NCBI GenBank assembly: GCA_000383735.1 | Contig: KB912153.1 | Location: forward strand, 1 to 18,324 | Direction of reading: 5' to 3' | From: Verrucomicrobia bacterium SCGC AAA164-M04 | GTDB lineage: Bacteria; Verrucomicrobiota; Verrucomicrobiae; Verrucomicrobiales; Akkermansiaceae | Length of the DNA stretch: 18,324 nucleotides | The notes under the pieces: generated by a model | The model's database searches: none | The model's input: the letters and a program-made list of their open reading frames with translations, nothing else | What the model was told of the DNA's origin: nothing | In this document: positions 7,474 through 14,146 of the stretch, piece after piece | Layout: the number at the start of each line of letters is the position of its first letter | Position numbering within the stretch: the stretch's first letter is position 1 | Made by a program: the position numbers and the translations under genes

Positions 7474-8019
7474 ATGAGTATCGAAACTGACCTCCAAGCG
7501 CTCGGACAGACAAAGCCTATTGAATTTCGTGGCGAGACGACGATTAATGTCGGTCTCTCTGCGCTTTACCCAATCCTCGAGCGCTGCAAAGGACTTGGGT
7601 ATGAAATGTTGCTCGATATTTCCAGCCTCGATCATCTGGGTGAGGAACCGCGATTTGAGATGGTTTACGAATTAGCAACGCTTGACGATTCAAAGCACTT
7701 GCGTGTGAAGACGAAGTTGGCTGAAGGAGTTGATGTTCCTTCTGCGGTCCCCCTGTGGAAAACCGCAAATTGGCACGAACGGGAAGTCTACGATATGATG
7801 GGGATTAAATTTTCGAATCACCCCAATATGGAAAGAATCTTGATGTGGGAGGGGTTCCCGTATTTCCCGCTCCGAAAGGATTTCCCCCTTGCGGGTAAAG
7901 AAAGTGAGATGCCGGAGGTTGCTTTTAGTGGTGTTGCTCCGCTCGAGGGCGGGCCATTTGTGACGAGCCCTGGGTCCACTCGCGAGTCAGGTGAACCCCG
8001 TGCAAAAGGCGAAAGCTAG
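7474..8019 (+). CDS. nuoC: NADH-quinone oxidoreductase subunit C (NuoC, 30 kDa)
   Basis: A 181-residue peripheral-arm subunit of complex I. The family signature WHEREVYDMMGI is at residues 100-111 and PLRKDFPL at 132-139, and the 30-kDa subunit fold spans about residues 20-140. A low-complexity, Gly/Ser/Glu-rich tail of about 35 residues follows. It is not fused to NuoD (as it is in E. coli), and no nuoD follows; a terminator and htpG come next. The ATG at 7474 is preceded by TCTACAATCCC, with no Shine-Dalgarno sequence, so translation may depend on coupling to nuoB. Confidence 0.96.
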   Translation: MSIETDLQALGQTKPIEFRGETTINVGLSALYPILERCKGLGYEMLLDISSLDHLGEEPRFEMVYELATLDDSKHLRVKTKLAEGVDVPSAVPLWKTANWHEREVYDMMGIKFSNHPNMERILMWEGFPYFPLRKDFPLAGKESEMPEVAFSGVAPLEGGPFVTSPGSTRESGEPRAKGES

Positions 8020-8044
8020 AGACCTTTCATCCTCGTTTTAGAAA

Positions 8045-8073
8045 GTCGCTCCAAGTTTCGGAACGGCTTTTTT
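8045..8073 (+). terminator. intrinsic terminator after nuoC
   Basis: GTCGCTCC-aagtttc-GGAACGGC can fold as a stem of about seven pairs (one C-A mismatch and one G-T pair) with a 7-base loop, directly followed by six T. It separates nuoBC from htpG, which has its own promoter 25 bp downstream. Confidence 0.6.
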
Positions 8074-8097
8074 GTGTCGTGATACCAATTGCGGGCA

Positions 8098-8125
8098 TTG
8101 ACACGGTGAGCCTGAGAGCTACTTT
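8098..8125 (+). promoter_or_regulatory. sigma70-type promoter of htpG
   Basis: TTGACA (8098-8103, perfect consensus -35), a 16-bp spacer and TACTTT (8120-8125). The predicted start near 8132 leaves a leader of about 23 bases without a Shine-Dalgarno sequence. No CIRCE element (TTAGCACTC inverted repeat) is seen nearby, so HrcA control is not supported, and the -35/-10 are not of the sigma32 type. Confidence 0.65.
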
Positions 8126-8154
8126 TTCGCGCCTTTTAATTTCAACCAAAAACT

Positions 8155-9990
8155 ATGAGCGAACCTCAAACACAATCGTTTCAAGCCGAAGTCCGTCAAC
8201 TCCTTGATATCGTTATCCATTCTCTTTATACCGATAAGGAGATCTTCGTCCGTGAGCTCATTTCGAACGCTTCCGATTCTCTAGAAAAGCTCCGCCTCAA
8301 GGAATTGACTGAGAAAGGGATTTATCAAGGGGATCTGCCGCTTGAAATCAACATCGCTACCGATGAGGAAGCCGGAACTATTACGATCACTGATCATGGG
8401 ATCGGAATGACGAGCGATGAGCTGACTGATAATCTTGGAACGATTGCTCGTTCTGGTTCCAAGGAGTTTTTGGAAGCTCTTAAGGAAAAGGGTGATGCTA
8501 ATGCTTCGGTTATCGGGCAATTTGGAGTCGGGTTTTATTCTGCCTTTATGGCGGCCGAAAAGGTTGAGGTCTACACTCACTCTTGGGATGATTCTGCCGA
8601 AAGTCTCAAGTGGGAAAGTGATGGTCAAAGCGGTTATACGATCTCTGAAGCTCAAGACGAGAAGCGTGGGGCTCGTATCGTGATTCACTTGAAAGAAGAT
8701 GAAAAAGACTTCGCGAAAGAGGACACTCTGAAAGGAATTATCGACAAACATTCCCGTTTTGTGTCCTTCCCGCTGAGTTTGAACGGGGAACGGGTGAATA
8801 CAGTCGAGGCGATTTGGCTGAAGTCGAAAAACGATATCAAAGAGGAGGATTACAAGGAGTTCTACCAATACTGCGCGCATGCGGTTGATGAGCCTCGCCA
8901 CACTCTGCATTTTAGTGCCGATGCTCCCATTAATATTAACGCTCTTCTTTTCACACCCGACGAGAACCACGAGCGCCTTGGTTTCGGTCAAATGAAGGCT
9001 GGGGTCTCCCTTTATTGTCGCAAGGTTTTGATCGATGCCGAGCCTCAAGGGCTTCTTCCCGAGTGGATGCGCTTTGTAAAAGGGGTCGTCGATTCCGAAG
9101 ACCTCCCTCTCAATATTTCACGGGAGTCGATGCAGGACAGTGCCCTCGTGAAGAAGCTTAACACCCTCCTTACAAAACGCTTCATCAAGCATATCGCTAA
9201 GGAAGCAAAGGCTAGCCCTGAAAAACACGAAGAGTTTTATGAGCGCTTCAGCCGTTTCCTTAAAGAGGGTATCGCGACTGGTTTTGAACACCATGAAGCG
9301 CTCGCAGACTTACTTCGCTTCGAGTCGAGCATGACTGATGAAGGTAAGAAAACTTCCTTCGACGACTACCTCACTCGTGCGAAGGAAGATCAGGATTCCA
9401 TCTACTATTTGGTTGGGATTGATCGGAAGTCGATGGAGGCTGGCCCCTATCTTGAGGCTTTCCAAAAACGTGGAATCGAAGTCATTTTCCTCACCGATAA
9501 TATCGACGATTACATCATGGAGACACTCCGTGAGTTCAAGGGGAAGAAGCTGGTCAGTGCCGATCGCGCTGAGATTGATCTTGATGAGCTTCCCGATGAG
9601 GAGGCCAAGCTGAGCGAGGAAGAAAGCAAAGAACTTGTCGAGTGGCTTAGTAAGACTTTAGGCGATAAGGTTGAAAGTGTTGATATGGGTAAACGCCTCG
9701 TGTCACACCCGGTGGTAGCTCTCACTCCCCTAGATGCTCCGAGTGGGCAGATGCGTGCTATGATGGAAGCGATGGGGCAGGGGGCACCAGAGCCGAAGGC
9801 CCGACTTGAGTTCAATCCCAATCATGAACTGGTCGCCAAGCTCAATTCACTTCGGAAGGAAGACTCAGAGGTCGCCTCCCAGGTTGCTGGGCAGTTGGCC
9901 GATAATGCCCTAATGGCAGCTGGAATGGTCAAAGATCCCTCTTCCATAATTGCTGGAATGAATTCATTACTCGGTTCCCTGATGAAATAA
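8155..9990 (+). CDS. htpG: Hsp90-family molecular chaperone HtpG
   Basis: A 611-residue cytoplasmic ATP-dependent chaperone. The N-terminal GHKL ATPase domain (about residues 1-215) shows the catalytic Glu34 and Asn38 (RELISNASD), TDHGIGM at 79-85 with nucleotide-binding Asp80 (most homologues have DNGIGM), GTIARSGS at 95-102 and the glycine-rich lid motif GQFGVGFYSAF at 121-131. The middle domain follows, with EDLPLNISRE typical of the client and gamma-phosphate loop, and then the C-terminal dimerisation domain. No eukaryotic-type charged linker or MEEVD tail is present. Length fits bacterial HtpG. The gene is a single transcription unit, convergent with the helicase remnant. Confidence 0.97.
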   Translation: MSEPQTQSFQAEVRQLLDIVIHSLYTDKEIFVRELISNASDSLEKLRLKELTEKGIYQGDLPLEINIATDEEAGTITITDHGIGMTSDELTDNLGTIARSGSKEFLEALKEKGDANASVIGQFGVGFYSAFMAAEKVEVYTHSWDDSAESLKWESDGQSGYTISEAQDEKRGARIVIHLKEDEKDFAKEDTLKGIIDKHSRFVSFPLSLNGERVNTVEAIWLKSKNDIKEEDYKEFYQYCAHAVDEPRHTLHFSADAPININALLFTPDENHERLGFGQMKAGVSLYCRKVLIDAEPQGLLPEWMRFVKGVVDSEDLPLNISRESMQDSALVKKLNTLLTKRFIKHIAKEAKASPEKHEEFYERFSRFLKEGIATGFEHHEALADLLRFESSMTDEGKKTSFDDYLTRAKEDQDSIYYLVGIDRKSMEAGPYLEAFQKRGIEVIFLTDNIDDYIMETLREFKGKKLVSADRAEIDLDELPDEEAKLSEEESKELVEWLSKTLGDKVESVDMGKRLVSHPVVALTPLDAPSGQMRAMMEAMGQGAPEPKARLEFNPNHELVAKLNSLRKEDSEVASQVAGQLADNALMAAGMVKDPSSIIAGMNSLLGSLMK

Positions 9991-10001
9991 ATCGGTGGGA
10001 C

Positions 10002-10015
10002 ATCCCTAGCGGGAT
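10002..10015. terminator. weak hairpin between convergent htpG and helicase remnant
   Basis: ATCCC-TAGC-GGGAT is a perfect 5-bp stem with a 4-base loop, just after the htpG stop and overlapping the helicase stop. On the plus strand only three T follow a few bases later. It is the only candidate for terminating htpG here and is weak. Confidence 0.25.
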
Positions 10016-11974
10016 CCGGGTTTCTGAAGTTCATTAAGCATTCGCTCCAATCGTGTCGCGGCGTCGCCTGCCGGAAGGAAGGCGCTTAAGCGATCGGCCC
10101 AAAGCGGGAATGCCATTGGGGTGAGCCGGCGGGTTTCGATAAGGCGGAAGGGGCGTTCTTGGATCGAAGAAAGAGTCGTTTGTAATCGTCCTAGTTCAAG
10201 TTGGTGTTCCAAGATTTCGCGGCGGGATTGCTCAAGAAGTAAGTTGTCTGGGTCGTAGCGTGTGAAAACCTCGAAGAGGAGATTTGCTGAGACTTGAAGA
10301 TCACGAGTTGGTTTTCTTTTTCCGGGCATATCAGGAATGAGGAGGCCGGCGACTCGGGCGACATAGCGAAACTGGCGGCGGGCCATTTCGGCTGTATTCA
10401 TACACTCTAGTAGATCTTCAAGGAGGTTTTCAGTTGTCAGTGCCTTCCTGAGGGTGGTTTCGTCAAGTGAGAGCCCCTTTAAGGATCCGAGGCAAAATCC
10501 GTAATCGTTTTGAGTCATGCTAATCGATTCGCCGGAAACTCTTGAGAGTCGAAAAGCAACCAAGGCACCCAAACCTTCGTTCACCAATCGACCTGCAAAA
10601 GCATAAATAAACAAGTGTTCACCCTCTCTGGTTCGAGTGAATTCGATGAGGAGCTCCCTGTCCGAAGGTAGTGCTGACCATGATTTCTGAATTTTAAGAA
10701 TAGGCGCGACAGCTTTAAGTTCGGGGCTCTCAAGTGAACCGTGCAGGCTTCTCGCGACGGCGTGTGAAAGTTCGGACGACAGCGGCATTTTACTACCGCC
10801 CCAAATCGCGACCTCTCCCTTAGTTTTTTTAGTAGCTGGTCTCACTGTAGCCGTGAGCTTATGGAAGCGGATAAGCTCGAGGCGACGGCCGGCGAAGATA
10901 AATTGCTTTCCAGTTTTTAACTTGGAAGCGAAACCCTCTTCAACACTCCCGAGACTTCGACCACCTGCAAACTTAATGAGAACGGAAGTGTCGGAAGTGA
11001 TGGTCCCGATATTCATTCGGTGGAGTTGGGCCGTCCTTTTGTTGGTGACGGTTAGAAGTCCATCGATAATTTCTGCTTTCTGGTATTGTGGGTAAGCCGA
11101 GAGGGGACCTCCGTTAGTGAGGAACATGATGGCCCAGTTCCATTCGGCTTCGGTGAGACCAGTATAACTGAAAGTGGAAAAAATCTCTTTTTTGAGTTCT
11201 TCGGGTGAAGTTGGTTCGCCAAGTACGATTGTTGTTAGATGTTGGGTGAGGACATCGAGTGGTTTTTTTGAGCAAGGTCCGTGATTCAATTTCTTTGTTG
11301 TGCCACGCATCGCGAGCGGCGGAGAACTCGATGAGCTCAAGAGCATTCGTTGGGACGCAAATAATTTTAGAAACCACGCCAGGTGAGTGGCCGGCGCGGC
11401 CAGCCCGTTGGGTGAGCCGGGCGATACCCTTAGGAGATCCAATTTGAATCACTTGATCTACTGGCGAAAAATCGACCCCAAGATCGAGGGAAGATGTGCA
11501 AATAACGCACCGAAGAGAGCCATCTTTGAGGCCGAGTTCAACAAGTCCTCGCTCATCTCGACTCAATGAACCATGGTGGATTGCAATGTCCTCTGCCCAG
11601 TCAGGTTTTGCCTCTCGGATTTCCTGATACCAGATTTCGGCTTGAGATCGGGTATTCGTAAAGACAAGAGTTGTTTGAGCTTTCTCCAGTTGTTTCGCGA
11701 CTCTTTTGACTGATTTTGTTCCCAAATGACCTGACCATGGAAATGATTCAATTTCATCTGGAATGAGGGTCGTAATTTCGATCTTTTTGTCTTGGTTCGC
11801 CGCAATCAATTTGTGCGGACGATGATCGATGAGCGGCTTGGCCGCTTCGTCGAGATTTCCCAGAGTCGCAGAGAGGCCCCAAATCCTTAACTTCGGCAAC
11901 CAAGTTCGAAGTCGAGTGATGCAAAGTTCGGTTTGGATCCCGCGCTTTGTTCCGAGGAGTTCATGCCATTCATC
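10006..11974 (-). pseudogene. remnant of ligase-associated Lhr-type DEXH box helicase (5' truncated, frameshifted)
   Basis: This covers the helicase-homologous sequence. It starts abruptly at DEWHELLGTKRG (motif II) and continues through WGLSATLGN (motif III), TSSLDLGVDF (motif V) and QRAGRAGH (motif VI). It then changes frame at a run of seven A (11269-11263 on the minus strand) and continues with PLDVLTQHL through the winged-helix/Lhr-core region to RLTPMAFPLWADRL near its normal C-terminus. In the ligase-associated DEXH helicase family the protein is about 800 residues. Here the first 150 or so, with the Q motif and Walker A, are absent, replaced in frame by the redoxin-like protein. Without Walker A and with a broken frame, helicase activity is not expected. 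The downstream frame is open from 11442, and an internal ATG at 11310 could allow separate translation of the C-terminal part. No partner ligase or nuclease gene is adjacent. Confidence 0.8.
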
Positions 11975-13021
11975 AAAGTTCTGTTCCATCGGGGTCGCTT
12001 CAGTAAGAGGCGAACGCAGAAAGCCATGTCCATATGCATTGAGCCTTAAGCCAATCGGATCCCGTGTCGCAAATACACGGTAAGTTTCGCTCTCCCTCCC
12101 CCCAGGGAGCCGCATTACTGCCCAGTCTAAACCCAGCGTCCTTAAGATTTTCTCGCCAGAATCAGGCAGATCATCCACGTTGAAGCTGAAGACCTTGAAA
12201 TGATTGGGAAAGCGGATTTGCAGTTCTTTGACGACACCAAGGTGGGATTCAATGTCAGGCGTCTCTTTCGACCAAAAATAGATCAGAGAAGTGTGCCCTA
12301 TGTTATCAATCGGAAAGGTAAGTGAAGTGCCATCTGCGCGAGTAAATGAACCGGAAAACACCACCGGAAAATAACTATAGTCACGACGACCTTGTCGCCA
12401 TTTAATGACATCGAGATCACCTGCAAAACGTTCGCCCAGCGTCCGAGAAATGCTTTTCTCAAGATCAGCCGCATTTAGTTTCGCTACGATCAGCGCGGCC
12501 ATCATGAGACACTTCTTCTCGCCCGGCGTGTCGCGGTAACGCGCAATCAAACTCTCGAGCGCTTTGGCACGCTCCTTCACGTCCGCCTTCTTTGCCGATA
12601 AATCACGTTCTAAAAGTAACAAATCAGCCTCAATACGCAGATCGGCAAACTTATCCGGAGCCTCGACTAGTCTACCACTAGTCGCAAAAAGCAACTGGCG
12701 GTTTCGATCGGAATTCTCTAGGGCCAATAATTTCGTTTGGCATTGAAATATGATCGCCAAGACCGAAAACCGTTTCGCGGCCACGATTGACTTCTCAACT
12801 AGGGCCTCTCCATCGCGGACGACATTTTTGTAGGCGCGGCGCTTGCGGATCGAAGAAGAAACCTTGCCAGCTTCTTTCAGTTTCTTTTGTAGCGCGACGA
12901 CATCGATTTCTGAACTACCAGCTGACTCAGTCTGCGCGATACAAACATGGGCCAAAGTAAGCAAAACACTTGCCGTGCAAATGGCAACGGATTGGAGATA
13001 CTTCGAATGGCGATTTTTCAC
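11114..13021 (-). CDS. secreted redoxin-like protein fused in frame to the middle of an Lhr-type helicase
   Basis: The open frame encodes 635 residues in three unrelated parts. Residues 1-30 are a signal peptide (basic start, hydrophobic 11-29, cleavage likely after CIA). Residues about 40-345 are a helical region followed by a thioredoxin-like domain (SLIYFWS at 245-251, then FKVFSFNVDD). The active-site position reads YFWSKETPD with no CxxC, so thiol redox chemistry is doubtful. Residues 350-586 are helicase motifs II-VI, and 587-635 are out-of-frame residues after the A7 run. A secreted N-terminus on a DNA helicase makes no biological sense, so this is read as a deletion fusion. The GTG start overlaps the TGA of the upstream gene (GTGA), which supports co-translation with the squalene-cyclase-repeat gene. 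Only the N-terminal 345 residues are likely to matter in the envelope. Confidence 0.75.
   Translation of the reverse strand: MKNRHSKYLQSVAICTASVLLTLAHVCIAQTESAGSSEIDVVALQKKLKEAGKVSSSIRKRRAYKNVVRDGEALVEKSIVAAKRFSVLAIIFQCQTKLLALENSDRNRQLLFATSGRLVEAPDKFADLRIEADLLLLERDLSAKKADVKERAKALESLIARYRDTPGEKKCLMMAALIVAKLNAADLEKSISRTLGERFAGDLDVIKWRQGRRDYSYFPVVFSGSFTRADGTSLTFPIDNIGHTSLIYFWSKETPDIESHLGVVKELQIRFPNHFKVFSFNVDDLPDSGEKILRTLGLDWAVMRLPGGRESETYRVFATRDPIGLRLNAYGHGFLRSPLTEATPMEQNFDEWHELLGTKRGIQTELCITRLRTWLPKLRIWGLSATLGNLDEAAKPLIDHRPHKLIAANQDKKIEITTLIPDEIESFPWSGHLGTKSVKRVAKQLEKAQTTLVFTNTRSQAEIWYQEIREAKPDWAEDIAIHHGSLSRDERGLVELGLKDGSLRCVICTSSLDLGVDFSPVDQVIQIGSPKGIARLTQRAGRAGHSPGVVSKIICVPTNALELIEFSAARDAWHNKEIESRTLLKKTTRCPHPTSNNNRTWRTNFTRRTQKRDFFHFQLYWSHRSRMELGHHVPH
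11263..11269 (-). other. A7 homopolymer frameshift site in helicase remnant
   Basis: On the minus strand the coding reads CTC-AAA-AAA-ACC. Removing one A would join LLKK to PLDVLTQHL, restoring the family sequence. This is either a real indel or a homopolymer sequencing error. A programmed event is less likely, because a +1 shift is needed and the site is not a known +1 signal. Confidence 0.75.
11975..11990 (-). other. redoxin/helicase fusion junction
   Basis: Sequence before this point (through NAYGHGFLRSP) matches the redoxin-like protein, and sequence after it is helicase from DEWH onward. The few codons between (about PMEQNF) cannot be assigned to either side, so the breakpoint is known only to within about 15-25 bases. 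No flanking repeat or mobile element remnant is visible. Confidence 0.65.
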
Positions 13022-14064
13022 CTCTGATAAATTGGGATGTAACGATGCGGAGTGGCGAGAATAATGATTGCCATCGGAGTCGAGTAGCTCCCTCCACCGT
13101 GCCCAGCACCTTTATCCCAAGCACCCTTTTCATTTTGCCTGGAGATCAGGGCATCGCGGATCTGAGGATACCACTTCGCATACTCATTATCACCAGCCTG
13201 CACCATGGCTTGGATCGCATAGTAGTGGGTATAATAGTAATAGCTCCCCCCACCGGTAATGATACCGGGGGCCAGGCTTTTGAGATAGCGCAAGGCCGAG
13301 CTGGTCATTTCAGCGTCTCGCAGTCCCGCAAGCTGGGCAGTATAAGATCCTCCCGCAGTGCAAGCCGGGGTCACTTTCCCACCTCGGGGAGTATAGCAAA
13401 ATCCGCCAGTTTGCGGATCTTGCGCACTTTCTAAATACTTAGCCACTTTGGCGATCGTCTCGTTCGGAACATAAATCCCAGCCTGACGAGCTGAGGCCAA
13501 AGCATGAAAAACAGTCTGAGTACATGAGGTGTCTTCGCCCCCATCCGCCTGTGGTTGATAGCGCCAACCACCTCCAGGATTTTGTGAGCGTAAAATAACT
13601 TCAACCGCCTTCTCGAGGGCTTTTTGGATTGCGTCATCATCTTCAGGGTCGCGCGCCATTCCCCACATTTCCGAAAGAGCCAGGGTGGCAAGCCCGTGCT
13701 CATACATCACCGTCCCAAGATAACCATCGGGACGTCCTTTTGCCTCCTTCAATAGCCATTTCATCCCACGATCCAACGACTTCCCGTATTCACCGAACCC
13801 GGGAAAATGCGCTTTCGACATAAATGCCATCAAAGAGAGCGAAGTCATAGCCACGGCATGCCCACCCTCTCCATTACTATCCCAAGAACCATTCTCCCTC
13901 TGAATCGTTAAGAGATAATTGAGCCCTTTATCGATGGAGCGAGAAGCCTCAGCGCTAAGCTCAGGAGCACCCTCTTGCTGAGCCAATGCTGGACTATGCA
14001 AAAAGCACATCAGGAAGCCTACGATTAAGGGAAAGAGAAAAGCCCGCGAATTGACGCGCGTCAT
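13018..14064 (-). CDS. secreted squalene-cyclase/prenyltransferase-repeat protein
   Basis: A 348-residue exported protein from the ATG at 14064, with a signal peptide (hydrophobic FLFPLIVGFLMCFL, cleavage after SPALA). The mature part is an alpha-alpha barrel of the squalene-hopene cyclase/prenyltransferase superfamily, with repeated units such as ENGSWDSNGEGGHAVAMTSL, PGGGWRYQPQADGGEDTS and KGAWDKGAG. It ends IYQR, as is common for PVC-group members. The DxDD motif of true squalene-hopene cyclases is not seen and the protein is half their length, so it is probably a non-cyclase scaffold or binding protein. Longer starts exist (TTG 14145, ATG 14121), but they place 27 or 19 polar residues before the signal sequence. 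It is co-directional with the DUF4175-like gene upstream and overlaps the redoxin-like gene downstream. Confidence 0.85.
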   Translation of the reverse strand: MTRVNSRAFLFPLIVGFLMCFLHSPALAQQEGAPELSAEASRSIDKGLNYLLTIQRENGSWDSNGEGGHAVAMTSLSLMAFMSKAHFPGFGEYGKSLDRGMKWLLKEAKGRPDGYLGTVMYEHGLATLALSEMWGMARDPEDDDAIQKALEKAVEVILRSQNPGGGWRYQPQADGGEDTSCTQTVFHALASARQAGIYVPNETIAKVAKYLESAQDPQTGGFCYTPRGGKVTPACTAGGSYTAQLAGLRDAEMTSSALRYLKSLAPGIITGGGSYYYYTHYYAIQAMVQAGDNEYAKWYPQIRDALISRQNEKGAWDKGAGHGGGSYSTPMAIIILATPHRYIPIYQR

Positions 14065-14146
14065 TTTTGAGGAGTTCTCTTTTCGGAACAAGCTATCAGC
14101 CTTGCTAAGATTAGTGTTCATCAATATTTGTTCGTTATTCCTCAAC

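Noticed and set aside
8020..8154. CIRCE or sigma32 heat-shock control of htpG
   Set aside because: No TTAGCACTC inverted repeat and no sigma32-like -35/-10; a normal TTGACA promoter is present instead.
8281..9048. 255-residue minus-strand open frame inside htpG
   Set aside because: It is antisense to the conserved HtpG ATPase and middle domains, with no start context or motif of its own.
11263..11269. Programmed frameshift in the helicase
   Set aside because: Restoring the frame needs a +1 shift at an A7 run, which is not a known +1 site; with the helicase already lacking Walker A, an indel is simpler.
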